A stretch of 64,000 nt of DNA. Source: an uncultured Gammaproteobacteria bacterium (lineage in GTDB: Bacteria > Pseudomonadota > Gammaproteobacteria > Berkiellales > Berkiellaceae). The number at the start of each line of letters is the position of its first letter. The first letter of the stretch is position 1. Location: contig CADEEZ010000003.1 of assembly GCA_902826485.1 (NCBI GenBank), positions 35,208 through 99,207 of the forward strand. The letters are read 5' to 3'. Positions 19,427 through 28,226 of the stretch are shown piece by piece. The translations under genes were made by a program, and so were the position numbers. The notes under the pieces are model-generated. The model was not told the DNA's origin. It worked only from the letters and a program-made list of their open reading frames with translations, and ran no database searches.

Positions 19427-20509
19427 ATGAGACCTTTATTGCTGCTACTAAGTAGTTTATTAATTAACCAAATTACTTTCACAAGCTATGCTGCCACCCC
19501 GCCAATTGAAGTCTACTCAGCCAATACAACCATGGTGCATTTAGGTCAGGCCATGCAAGAATTATATCCGATTATCTTTTCAGAAAAAAAATTCCAAGAT
19601 CCTAAAAACCAAGAAACTGTTCATCAGGATCTTGAAAGCATCATTCAATTATTTGAAAAGTCTGGTCCACATTTTAATCAACGATCTATTGCCTATAAAG
19701 TTTCTTATGAAGGCATGTTACAACATTTAAAAGAATCTCAAATCGTCTTAGACAAAAAAAATTACAAAAAAGCTAACCAGATGCTTCGCGCTGTGCCCAC
19801 CATGTGTGCCGCTTGTCATGCACAAGATGGCACTGGACAGAAACATTTTTTAAGTTTAGATAGAAGCCAATTCGATTCTGATTACCATTATGCTGATTTT
19901 TGTTTTACCACAAGAGATTATGGCAACGCTATTTTTTATTATGACCGATTTTTAACTCGTGGCGGACAATATCGTTCTGAGCAGCAAACTGAACAAGCGT
20001 TAATAAGATTGATGATTGTTTATGCACAAATGAATAAAGATCTCAATCTGGCTGCTACTTACCTTAATGAATATGTTGAATTTATCAAGGAATATCCTTC
20101 CGTTAAACTTAAACTACTTTTTTGGGTAAAAAACATTCAAGATGCTCATAACAAATTTAATACCGGTTATCACAATTTAGACTATGTGAAGTTTAAAAAC
20201 TTGGAAGAATTTACTCAAGCCTATTTATGGCAAATTAAACCTGAAGACGAATCAAAAGCATTACCCTATTATGTTATTTTAAGAGGGATGATTTATCGAT
20301 ATTTGAACAGTGGGCAAAAAGTGCCCGATGCTGAAATGCCTTTTTTACTGTACTGGTTAGCAAAATGTGATAAAACAACTAATATAAGTGATTATTCAGC
20401 GAATGCTGATGTTTATCTAAAAGAATGTTATACAAAATACCCTGAAAACAAATGGACTAAAGCTTGTAGGAAAGAATATGATGCTTATGCGACGTTGGCG
20501 ATGAAATAA
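19427..20509 (+). CDS. Exported protein with a single CXXCH haem c-type motif
   Basis: 360-residue protein with a clear signal peptide (residues 1-22; hydrophobic run then SYA-A). One haem c attachment motif, CAACH, is at residues 127-131. The N-terminal half up to that motif is helical with conserved-looking spacing, as in cytochrome c'-like or CccA-like folds. The C-terminal 220 residues look like helical repeats (FCFTTRDYGNAIFYYDRFLT, LAATYLNEYVEFIKEYP), probably TPR-like. It is likely periplasmic. No specific function recognised. It stands alone with its own promoter and is followed by palindromic repeats. Confidence 0.6.
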   Translation: MRPLLLLLSSLLINQITFTSYAATPPIEVYSANTTMVHLGQAMQELYPIIFSEKKFQDPKNQETVHQDLESIIQLFEKSGPHFNQRSIAYKVSYEGMLQHLKESQIVLDKKNYKKANQMLRAVPTMCAACHAQDGTGQKHFLSLDRSQFDSDYHYADFCFTTRDYGNAIFYYDRFLTRGGQYRSEQQTEQALIRLMIVYAQMNKDLNLAATYLNEYVEFIKEYPSVKLKLLFWVKNIQDAHNKFNTGYHNLDYVKFKNLEEFTQAYLWQIKPEDESKALPYYVILRGMIYRYLNSGQKVPDAEMPFLLYWLAKCDKTTNISDYSANADVYLKECYTKYPENKWTKACRKEYDAYATLAMK

Positions 20510-20511
20510 AT

Positions 20512-20553
20512 CCCCTCGCCAGCCTGCGGCTGTCGGTCCCCTTAAAAGGGGAC
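20512..20553. repeat. GC-rich palindrome, CCCTCGCC...GTCCCCTTAAAAGGGGAC
   Basis: Starts three bases after the cytochrome-like gene stop. An imperfect CAGCCTGCGGCTG hairpin is followed by the perfect 18-base palindrome GTCCCCTTAAAAGGGGAC at 20536-20553. No T tract follows, so it is better read as a dispersed repeat than as an intrinsic terminator. Confidence 0.5.
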
Positions 20554-20620
20554 AAAATCAGTGCGCTTAATTCAAAACAAATAGGATTGAGTACTAATAG
20601 TGCTGCCTTACATCAAAATT

Positions 20621-20703
20621 TGTCATGCCAGCGAAGGCTGGCATCCAGTGCAAAAACTTTAAAGATTATCAAGGCCTAGATGCCAGCCTTCGCTGGCATG
20701 ACA
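20621..20703. repeat. Long inverted repeat, ATGCCAGCGAAGGCTGGCAT family, copy 1
   Basis: Arms 20621-20644 and 20680-20703 are perfect 24-base inverted copies around a 35-base loop. Each arm contains its own small palindrome (GCCAGC...GCTGGC). A second copy with near-identical arms and a different loop is at 31896-31992. It sits between the cytochrome-like gene and the end of htpG. Confidence 0.9.
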
Positions 20704-20714
20704 GATTTTATCGT

Positions 20715-22670
20715 TTAATTTGATTCATGTTTAGCTAAAGCAAGCAGAACTTCATTAAAGCGTTTAATAAACGAAGCAGGATCTTCTAGCTGACCGCCTT
20801 CAGATAAAATAGCTTGTTCAAGTAAAATCAAACTCAAATCATCGAAATGGGCTTGATTGGTTTCTTCTTTAAGACGCAATACCAGTAAATGATCGGGATT
20901 AATCTCTAAGATAGGTTTAGAGTGTACTTCCTGACCAGCGGCTTTAAGAATGCGTTCCATTTGTGCTGTCATGTGATGCTCATCTGCTACAATACAAGAA
21001 GGCGAACTTCTTAAGCGTTTTGATAATTTCACTTCTTGCACTTTTTCGCCTAAAGACGTTTGAATACGTTCAAGAAAACCCTGAAAGTCTTTTTGTTTCT
21101 GATCAAAATCTTGCTTTTCAACTTCAGATTTTTCTTCTAGTTTATTGGCAAAATCAAGAGAATCTAAATCGCCTTTCGCAATCGATTGAAAATGTTTGCC
21201 TTTGTACTCTGTTAGGTGAGACATGAGCCATTCATCAATACGTTCGCTTAAGAGTAATACTTCGATATTTTTTTCTCTGAATATTTCCAGATGTGGGCTA
21301 TGTTTAGCAGCATTAAACGTTTCAGCAGCCACATAATAAATTTTTTCTTGTCCTTCTGGCATTCTCGCTAAATACTCATCTAAGGAACTTAATTCAGTTT
21401 CTTGATTTTTTAGCGTGGAAGCAAAACGCAGCAAACCCGCAATTTGTTCACGGTTAGCAAAATCTTCTGCCGGCCCTTCTTTTATTACTGAACCAAACTG
21501 TTTCCAGAAGGTAGAAAATTTTTCGGGGTTTTCTTTAGCAATGGTCTCTAGCGTAGATAAAACACGCTTAATGATGCTGCCACGGATACTTTCGACTAAT
21601 TTGTTCGATTGTAAAATTTCACGAGAGACATTTAATGGCAAGTCATTGCAATCGATAATGCCGCGTACAAATCTCAAATAATTAGGCAAAAACACTTCCG
21701 CGTCGTCCATAATAAAAACACGCTGTACGTATAATTTTAGGCCTCTGGGTTTATTGGCTTGGAATAAATCAAAAGGGGCTTGAGAAGGAATATAGACTAG
21801 CGTTGTGTATTCATATTTGCCTTCCACTTTATTATGAATCCAAGTGAGCGGATCGCGAAAATCATGAGCCACATGCTTATATAACTCTATGTATTCTTCA
21901 TCGGTAATATCAGACTTTGGCAGTGTCCATAGGGCTGTTGCTTTGTTGACGACTTCTTCGGAGATATCTTTAGTCTTAGTTTCAGACTCTGATTCAGAGT
22001 CAGGTTCCTCCGCTCTCATCACAATTGGGAAATTAATATGATCGGAATATTTAGTGACCACATGCCTTAAACGCATGCCACTTAAAAATTCTTCTTCGCC
22101 CGGTTTAACATGCAAAATAATTTCAGTACCGCGTTCTAATTTTTCGATACTTTCAAGGGTATATTCCCCTTCTCCTACTGATTCCCACAAAATGCCTTCT
22201 GAAGGCAACGCACCCGCGCGACGCGTTTTAACAGACACTTTATCTGCAACGATAAAACTAGAATAAAAGCCTACCCCAAATTGACCGATTAATTTGCTGT
22301 CTTTTTTCTGATCGCCAGACATAGCATTTAAAAATTCTTGTGTGCCCGATTTAGCAATTGTGCCTAAATTTTTAGTCACTTCGTCTTTTGACATCCCCAC
22401 GCCATTGTCTTTAATGGTAATCGTATGGGCCTTTCGATCGTAATCGATTTTAATTTTAAGATCGGTATCGCCTTCATAAATTTCTGGCTTACCAATCCCT
22501 TCATATCTTAATTTATCTAAGGCATCAGATGCATTGGAAACCAACTCTCTTAGAAAGATTTCTTTATTAGAATAAAGGGCGTGAATCATTAAATGAAGCA
22601 TTTTTTTTACTTCAGTTTCAAAACCACGGGTTTCTTTTTTGGTATTTTGTGTATCTGCAGTCACGGTCAT
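20715..22670 (-). CDS. htpG: Molecular chaperone HtpG (bacterial Hsp90)
   Basis: ATP-dependent homodimeric cytosolic chaperone, 651 residues (E. coli 624). The N-terminal GHKL ATPase domain shows [31 protein letters not shown], and [16 protein letters not shown] middle domain ([34 protein letters not shown]) and a C-terminal dimerisation domain follow. A short acidic segment near residue 225 ([15 protein letters not shown]) is slightly longer than usual. AGGAAAATC precedes the ATG. A sigma-32-type promoter lies about 35 bases upstream of the start. Confidence 0.97.
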
Positions 22671-22703
22671 GATTTTCCTATAAAAGTTGTGTATATGAGC
22701 GAT

Positions 22704-22729
22704 ATGGGGATATTTCGCCCCAATTCAAG
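22704..22729 (-). promoter_or_regulatory. Sigma-32 (heat-shock) promoter of htpG
   Basis: Read on the minus strand: CTTGAA (22729-22724), 14-base spacer, CCCCAT (22709-22704) followed by AT. This matches the RpoH consensus CTTGAA-N13-15-CCCCATNT almost exactly. It lies 34-59 bases before the htpG ATG, as expected for heat-shock control of Hsp90. Confidence 0.85.
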
Positions 22730-22747
22730 TCCTTGTGTATTATTTTT

Positions 22748-23347
22748 TTAAGCCATTTCGGTTCGAGAAACCAGGGCTTTAGCTAAAGTATTACTATCAA
22801 CATACTCTAATTCTCCCCCCATGGGCACACCGAAAGCGATCCGAGAGACTTTTAGACCCTGCTTTTTTAATAAATCGGCTAAATAATAGGCTGTTGCTTC
22901 GCCTTCTACAGTAGCATGTGTGGCGATAATGGCTTCTTTTAAGGCCGAATCCCGCAGTCTTTCATGAAGCAAATCGATGCCAATTTGTTCAGGCCCTATG
23001 CCATCAATAGGCGATAAACAGCCACTTAACACAAAATAATACCCACGGTACGACCCTGCATTTTCTAAGGCAATGACATCTTGAGGGGTTTGAACGATAC
23101 ATAATGTCTGGGATTCTCTAGAGGGTGTACTGCATAATTGGCAATACTCTGTTTCACACAAAATTCGGCAACGTTGGCAAAAACCGACTTCTGCCATGGC
23201 CTGCTCAATGATTTGGCCTAAATTTGTCCCTGCACTTCTGTCACGTTCCAATAGATAAAAAGCCATACGTTGTGCCGATTTTGACCCGACGCCTGGCAAG
23301 ACAGTAAACGCGTGAATAAGCTGTTTGAGCAAGGGGCTAAATGACAT
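22748..23347 (-). CDS. recR: Recombination mediator RecR
   Basis: Forms the RecFOR clamp-like mediator that loads RecA at single-strand gaps. At 199 residues it has the usual length. It carries the HhH region ([20 protein letters not shown]), the four-Cys zinc finger ([16 protein letters not shown]) and the Toprim domain ([33 protein letters not shown]). The ATG is three bases after the dnaX stop, with its AGGATAG ribosome-binding site inside the dnaX end. The YbaB gene that usually separates dnaX and recR is absent. Confidence 0.96.
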   Translation of the reverse strand: MSFSPLLKQLIHAFTVLPGVGSKSAQRMAFYLLERDRSAGTNLGQIIEQAMAEVGFCQRCRILCETEYCQLCSTPSRESQTLCIVQTPQDVIALENAGSYRGYYFVLSGCLSPIDGIGPEQIGIDLLHERLRDSALKEAIIATHATVEGEATAYYLADLLKKQGLKVSRIAFGVPMGGELEYVDSNTLAKALVSRTEMA

Positions 23348-23349
23348 TG

Positions 23350-24987
23350 CTATCCTGTTTGGTTATTTTCTGAGTCTAAAACGGTAACCGATTCAACCTC
23401 AGCACCAAAAGTTTGGACTAAGTTTTGTACCAAAGGATCGTTTTGAATGGCTTTCATGGCCTCTTCAGAACGAACCTGTTTATGATGGGTATCTAATTGC
23501 ATCGGCGTTTTTGACACTTGTCCTAAAACAATTTTTATTTTAATGGATTTATTAAAGTAAGCTGATATCGCTTCTTGCAAAGTTTTCTGCCTTTCCGGCG
23601 TCAAACACACTTGCTGAGATTTGTCTAAAGTAAACGTCATGTCTGCTTCACCAAAATGGGTGAGTTCGCAATTATTCGCGAGCATTTTAGTAAAACCAAC
23701 CAAAGGCAGTTTGGGAACAATAGTCGGCCAACTAAGATTGCTTGTATTGATATCAGCAGGAACCTGTTGGATTTGAGGTACGGCTGGTGTGTTATTAGGC
23801 TTGGTTTGTTGCCTAATGGGTGCCGTAGGAGCTTGAACACCTGCCTCTACTGTATTGATAGAATTTAAAGAATCGACAGCAATAATATTCGGGCTACTAG
23901 GATAAAAAGCCAATAGGCGAAGCAAGGTCATTTCAAAACCGATACGTTGACTCGGTGCATACATTAACTCTTGTTTGCCCACTAGGCCTATTTGATAGAA
24001 CAGCTGCGCTTCTTCTAATGAAAGCTTTTCTGCAAAAGGCTTAAGCTCTAAATCAATATCTAGTTCAGAAGAAATATCGACTTGAGCGCGTAAGAGATTT
24101 TGTAATAAACTAATATGATAAAAAGCCTCTAACAGTCTATCTAAAACCTGCGTAAAATCTGCGCCAATTTCTATTAAATGCGCTACTTCTCTTCTAACTA
24201 AAGTGGCATCTTGCTGAATAATGGCTTGCAAAATAGCATGGATAATTTGAGGCGCAACCCACCCAAGCAGTTGTTCAACCTCTTTGTTGCCTAACACACC
24301 CTCACCCACCAGAACAGCTTGCTCTAATAGACTTAAAGCATCACGCATACTGCCTTGTGCGGCTACGGCAATAGGGGGAAGGGCTGTTTTTTCAAAAGCA
24401 ATATTTTCTTGCTCTAAAATTTTAATTAATTGCCCAACAATAAGAGGTTCAGGGATGGGGCGCAATACAAATTTTAAGCAACGAGACAAGATAGTTGCCG
24501 GAATTTTTTCTGGATCGGTAGTAGCTAAAATAAATTTAACGTGCTCTGGGGGTTCTTCTAATGTTTTTAATAAAGCATTAAAGCTATGCGTAGATAGCAT
24601 ATGCACTTCGTCGATTAAATATATTTTATATCGACCTTGCGTTGGCGCATATTGCACGTTGTCTAATAATTCTCGTGTGTCTTCTACCCGTGTTTTCGAC
24701 GCCGCATCCACTTCAATTAAATCAATAAAATGGCCCGCATCTATGGATGTGCAAACACCGCATACACCACAAGGCTCAGCAGTTACGCCTTCTTCACAAT
24801 TTAAACACTTTGCTAATAATCGCCCTAATGTGGTTTTACCCACCCCACGCGTGCCACAAAATAAATAGGCATGGTGAATATGGCCTGTTTTAAGAGAATG
24901 AGAAAGGGCTAATTTAATTGGTTCTTGACCAACCAGATCAGAAAAAGATTTAGGACGCCACTTGCGTGCAAAAACTTGGTAAGTCAA
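23350..24987 (-). CDS. dnaX: DNA polymerase III subunit tau/gamma
   Basis: Clamp-loader ATPase. It has Walker A GTRGVGKT, the Cys zinc module ([16 protein letters not shown]), Walker [10 protein letters not shown] and the SRC motif LSRCLKF, with a shortened tau-type C terminus (about 545 residues versus 643 in E. coli). The frame is open to 25050, but I place the start at TTG 24987: the conserved [12 protein letters not shown] begins there, AGGAAAA lies upstream, and the longer form would overlap the SRP RNA. It is transcribed just after ffs and is tightly followed by recR. Confidence 0.93.
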   Translation of the reverse strand: MTYQVFARKWRPKSFSDLVGQEPIKLALSHSLKTGHIHHAYLFCGTRGVGKTTLGRLLAKCLNCEEGVTAEPCGVCGVCTSIDAGHFIDLIEVDAASKTRVEDTRELLDNVQYAPTQGRYKIYLIDEVHMLSTHSFNALLKTLEEPPEHVKFILATTDPEKIPATILSRCLKFVLRPIPEPLIVGQLIKILEQENIAFEKTALPPIAVAAQGSMRDALSLLEQAVLVGEGVLGNKEVEQLLGWVAPQIIHAILQAIIQQDATLVRREVAHLIEIGADFTQVLDRLLEAFYHISLLQNLLRAQVDISSELDIDLELKPFAEKLSLEEAQLFYQIGLVGKQELMYAPSQRIGFEMTLLRLLAFYPSSPNIIAVDSLNSINTVEAGVQAPTAPIRQQTKPNNTPAVPQIQQVPADINTSNLSWPTIVPKLPLVGFTKMLANNCELTHFGEADMTFTLDKSQQVCLTPERQKTLQEAISAYFNKSIKIKIVLGQVSKTPMQLDTHHKQVRSEEAMKAIQNDPLVQNLVQTFGAEVESVTVLDSENNQTG

Positions 24988-25019
24988 TGGACTTTTTCCT
25001 GTTTTCTTAAGAGAAGATT

Positions 25020-25134
25020 GGTGGTGATCCTGGTAGCCACACCTCGGCACACAGATCAGATACTACCGTTGCTCCCTTCCGGGCCTGGCGGGGTTTGCAT
25101 CCTACTGTTGCGAAGGGACCAACAAGATCACCAT
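25020..25134 (-). ncRNA. ffs: Signal recognition particle 4.5S RNA
   Basis: The minus strand contains the SRP domain IV core GCCAGGCCCGGAAGGGAGCA. Complementary arms flank it (GATCTTGTTGGTCCC...; GTGCCGAGGTGTGGCTACCAGG), and the terminal stem is GGTGATC (from 25132) pairing with GATCACC (ending at 25023). Size near 115 bases fits the short Ffh-only bacterial form. It lies 30-odd bases upstream of the dnaX start. Ends are estimated from the terminal helix. Confidence 0.92.
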
Positions 25135-25142
25135 TGGACTGA

Positions 25143-25171
25143 ATAATAGGCTATTCGAGGCGGGTATGCTA
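25143..25171 (-). promoter_or_regulatory. Possible promoter of ffs
   Basis: Minus-strand TATTAT (25148-25143) lies about 10 bases before the inferred RNA 5' end, with a poor -35 TAGCAT (25171-25166) at 17-base spacing. Position is right, -35 match is weak. Confidence 0.3.
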
Positions 25172-25235
25172 GCAGGAAAGCCATAAAAAAACAAAATGAT
25201 TTAGATTAATATTTGTTATTAAACTTGATTATTTT

Positions 25236-26141
25236 TTATTCGTGATTTAATAAAAGCATGCTTTTGCGCGCATCTATTTGTAAATTATCGGTTAATTTCT
25301 GAAATTTTTGTTGCACACCCATTAATTTAGCAGCAAATCTTAAAAAACTGGGGGGCAGATTAAATAATCTAATTTTTTTATTATTCAAATAGGCAATATA
25401 TTTAATTAACTCTGGCGTAGAAATATCTTTGCCATCTGAGACCAATAATAATTGATGATAAACAGCTGAATTCAAAATCGCTTGTTCAATACATTTGGCT
25501 AAATAATTTACTTGAATTAAACTTCTTTTGTTATTAATGCCGCCTAAAAGCCACAACAAGGGGCTATTTTTGTTTACGAGCTTAACTAATTGTTCAAAAT
25601 TACCAACCGCTGTTTGCCCATAGACTAAAGGTGGACGAATAATGGTATACGCCACATCAGATTCTATTAATATTCTTTTTAAATTAAGCTCAGCCAAATA
25701 TTTTGATTTGGCATAATCATCTTGAGGGTTTGGCACATCTTCATCGCAAAATGGCTTATTTTTATCAGTTTTTTCCCCGTTCACTTTAATGGTGCTTAAA
25801 TAAATAAATTGCTGGACGCAGGCATCTGAAGCCATTTCTGCCAATTTAGACGTCACATCTAGATTAATATCATAATATAATTTTTTATCCTCTTGACCTG
25901 GTAATGCTTTATGCACATGGGCCGCCAAATGCACAATCGTGTCGATGCCCTCAAAAAGCATTTCATCACATTTCATGAGATCGGGAACACAAATTTGTTC
26001 AAGATGAGGGTGAGAAAAATCTACGGGACGATTGCGAACGAGCGCTCGAACAAAATACCCCTGCTCTACTAATAATTTGGTCAATACTTGCCCTACAAAA
26101 CCACCTGCTCCGGTTATTAATACACTGGCTTTATTTTCCAT
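25236..26141 (-). CDS. NAD-dependent epimerase/dehydratase, WbpV-like
   Basis: 301-residue extended SDR enzyme of the type found at the end of O-antigen loci (WbpV-like nucleotide-sugar epimerases). The NAD motif is GAGGFVG at residues 11-17. The active site is Ser/Thr in YLSTIKVNG and Tyr/Lys in YAKSK. IRPPLVYG and the C-terminal Rossmann-to-substrate region are normal. It overlaps the upstream GT2 by 11 bases. It is the last gene of a four-gene minus-strand run (29315-25236). Exact substrate not determined; homologues often make UDP-galactose or UDP-GalNAc-type sugars. Confidence 0.7.
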   Translation of the reverse strand: MENKASVLITGAGGFVGQVLTKLLVEQGYFVRALVRNRPVDFSHPHLEQICVPDLMKCDEMLFEGIDTIVHLAAHVHKALPGQEDKKLYYDINLDVTSKLAEMASDACVQQFIYLSTIKVNGEKTDKNKPFCDEDVPNPQDDYAKSKYLAELNLKRILIESDVAYTIIRPPLVYGQTAVGNFEQLVKLVNKNSPLLWLLGGINNKRSLIQVNYLAKCIEQAILNSAVYHQLLLVSDGKDISTPELIKYIAYLNNKKIRLFNLPPSFLRFAAKLMGVQQKFQKLTDNLQIDARKSMLLLNHE

Positions 26142-26898
26142 GGTGGCCCTTTTTTTTAAATTGTTTCATTCTTGAAAAAAGCTTATAAAAAATAAATCGA
26201 CTAACTGAAATTTTTAAGTTATTTTTCTTAAATGCCAAATAAATACAATAGTTTTGTTTAAGAATATTGCCTATATTTCGATTAGAAACCCCACCCGCTT
26301 GCATATGAACTAAGACCTTGGGAATGTGTCCACCGGGTAGCTTATTTTTTTCTAACAACCTTAACATCAATTCTATATCATTTGCCCAATTAAAACTTAA
26401 GTCAAACCCCCCCCATTTTTCGTAAACTTTTTTTCTCACAAAAAAAGTGGGATGTGGAGGGTTCCAGCCCAGAGAAAATAAGCCTGGCTTAAATTCACTC
26501 GATTGCCAATGTCGGAATAACTTACTTTTTTTATAATATTCTAAATCAGCCCATAAAAGATCTTTATCAGGATTTTGGTTAAACCAATTAGCCACCAAAC
26601 TTAACGCTTGATTATCGGCATACACATCATCCGAATTTAAAATGCCGATAATATCTCCTGTCGCTAAATTAATGCCTTGATTCATGGCATCATAAATACC
26701 CTTATCAGGACGAGAATGACAATAGGCTAATTGTTTTTCATGTTTTAAAATATGCTGGTATGTCGCATCAGTTGACGCCCCATCTAAGACAATATGTTCT
26801 ACTTTATCCTTAGGATAATCTTGATTGAATACTGAATTTAAGCAATTTTGTATTAATTTTTCATTATTGCGAACGACGGTGATAATGGATATTTTCAT
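26131..26898 (-). CDS. GT2 family glycosyltransferase (WcaE-like)
   Basis: 255-residue family 2 glycosyltransferase. It has ISIITVVRNNEKLIQNCLNS at the N terminus, HIVLDGASTDAT, the SRPDKGIYDAMNQGINLATG segment typical of WcaE/WcaA-like capsule enzymes, and LNSDDVYAD as the metal-binding DxD-like site. PHPTFFVRKKVYEKWGGFD is another family hallmark. No membrane anchor is seen, so the protein is probably cytosolic and peripheral. It overlaps the following epimerase gene. A palindromic repeat separates it from the upstream GT4 gene. Acceptor unknown. Confidence 0.82.
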   Translation of the reverse strand: MKISIITVVRNNEKLIQNCLNSVFNQDYPKDKVEHIVLDGASTDATYQHILKHEKQLAYCHSRPDKGIYDAMNQGINLATGDIIGILNSDDVYADNQALSLVANWFNQNPDKDLLWADLEYYKKSKLFRHWQSSEFKPGLFSLGWNPPHPTFFVRKKVYEKWGGFDLSFNWANDIELMLRLLEKNKLPGGHIPKVLVHMQAGGVSNRNIGNILKQNYCIYLAFKKNNLKISVSRFIFYKLFSRMKQFKKKGHHGK

Positions 26899-26906
26899 AA
26901 TAACCT

Positions 26907-27033
26907 AACTTTCTGTTTTCTCTACGTTTTGTAAGCCTGGATGCCACGGACAAGCTGCGGCACGTAGGGAATGACATAATTCTTAACCATCTTCTGTTTA
27001 CTCTACGTACCGCGGCTTGTCCGCGGTATCCAG
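26907..27033. repeat. Long imperfect inverted repeat, GGACAAGC/GCTTGTCC family
   Basis: Arms 26937-26967 and 27003-27033 (31 bases each) are inverted copies with four differences, starting CTGGATGCCACGG and ending CCGCGGTATCCAG. They begin and end with the same GGATGCC/GGTATCC-type ends as the repeats at 20621 and 31896, so they may be a related family. TTCTGTTTTCTCTACGT upstream (26911-) recurs as a diverged direct copy at 26992-27008. It separates two glycosyltransferase genes. Confidence 0.8.
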
Positions 27034-27037
27034 CAGT

Positions 27038-28216
27038 TTACCTTTCTAGGGAATGGGGAATTAATTCATTATATAATTCAATTTGTTTTAAGGTAATTTT
27101 ATTCGGCATAAAATCTTGCACAGATAACACAGCCTGCTCAGAAAGTTTTTGATAAAATTCAGGGTCATGAACAAATATCTCTTCTGCTTTAATTATTGTT
27201 GCACCCAGATTTTGCGGCTCACATAAAAAACCATTATGCCCCTCTTGAATATACTCTTTACGCGTGCCAATCCTAAAGCCTATCACTGGTGTGCCTTGAG
27301 CAAGAGATTCTAGTATCGTTAACCCCTGCGTTTCTTCTACAATGCCCGGATGAATCACATATTTAGCTTGGGACATTTTTTCTAATACTTTTGCTCTTGG
27401 TAACTTATCTAAAAAAATAATATGATTATTTTGATTATATTCTTGTTTTAATAATGCTTGATTTGGCCCAGAGCCAATGATTTCTAAAATAAAGCTTGAA
27501 TCTAGCTTTTCCCAAGCAGCAAGCAATATTTCAATGCCCTTTATTTTTTCTAGCCTACCAACATATAAATAATTTTTTCGAATAGATGCCTTGATTTTTT
27601 TAGACTCCACAAAACTGGGTTTGAGTTCAGATTTAAGTATAATAGGCGTTTGAATTTTTTGTAACATCTGTTTTTGCGTTTCAGATAAAACAAAAAATTT
27701 GTCGACATAAGATAAATGATGGGTGAATTTGTAATAAAAATAGGCTAAACCCGCTAATAGACTTTGTATTTTAGACCCTCGATAACAGCCGTGTTTAATG
27801 CCTGGAATTGGTAACTTTAATTTAGCGCAATCATAACATTCCGGCTTGTTTTCACGATAAAATAATCCCGACAAGCACCACTCCCGATAATTGTGCAAGG
27901 TATACACCACTTTTGCACCGGCTTTATTTGCTGCCTTAAAAATAGGGGGGGTTAACATCGGAAAATAGTTATGAACATGCATGATATTTATATTATTTTT
28001 TTTGATGAGAGCATAAATCTGTTTAGCATGATAAAAACTATGCCAAATAGTGAATATTAATTTAAATTTACTTAGTTGATCATTAGAAACGGTGTAAGTA
28101 AAAATATTTTCCGAGCCTAATGCATTAATTAAAGCGTTTTTTTCTTGCTCAAAAACCAGATCTTCTCCTCCCACATGGGTAGATTGATAAAAATTATGGA
28201 CCAGTAATATTTTCAT
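27038..28216 (-). CDS. GT4 family glycosyltransferase
   Basis: 392-residue GT-B enzyme. The N-terminal domain begins MKILLVHNFYQSTHVGGED. A small Cys/His cluster (WCLSGLFYRENKPECYDC, then HGCYRG) is typical of a subset of GT4 proteins. The nucleotide-binding half has YVGRLEKIKGIEILLAAWEK, IIGSGPN and the EX7E-like VEETQGLTILESLAQGTPVI. Ten bases separate it from the upstream GT4, so the two are co-transcribed. Probably adds a sugar to the lipid-linked repeat unit; donor and acceptor are unknown. Confidence 0.85.
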   Translation of the reverse strand: MKILLVHNFYQSTHVGGEDLVFEQEKNALINALGSENIFTYTVSNDQLSKFKLIFTIWHSFYHAKQIYALIKKNNINIMHVHNYFPMLTPPIFKAANKAGAKVVYTLHNYREWCLSGLFYRENKPECYDCAKLKLPIPGIKHGCYRGSKIQSLLAGLAYFYYKFTHHLSYVDKFFVLSETQKQMLQKIQTPIILKSELKPSFVESKKIKASIRKNYLYVGRLEKIKGIEILLAAWEKLDSSFILEIIGSGPNQALLKQEYNQNNHIIFLDKLPRAKVLEKMSQAKYVIHPGIVEETQGLTILESLAQGTPVIGFRIGTRKEYIQEGHNGFLCEPQNLGATIIKAEEIFVHDPEFYQKLSEQAVLSVQDFMPNKITLKQIELYNELIPHSLER

Positions 28217-28226
28217 GTATTAATGC

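Noticed and set aside
20536..20553. Intrinsic terminator after the cytochrome-like gene
   Set aside because: The palindrome is perfect but is followed by AAAATCAG with no T tract on either strand adequate for termination; it fits the repeat class better.
24988..25050. Longer DnaX N terminus from 25050
   Set aside because: It would overlap the SRP RNA and lies ahead of the conserved [12 protein letters not shown] start, which has its own TTG and AGGA.
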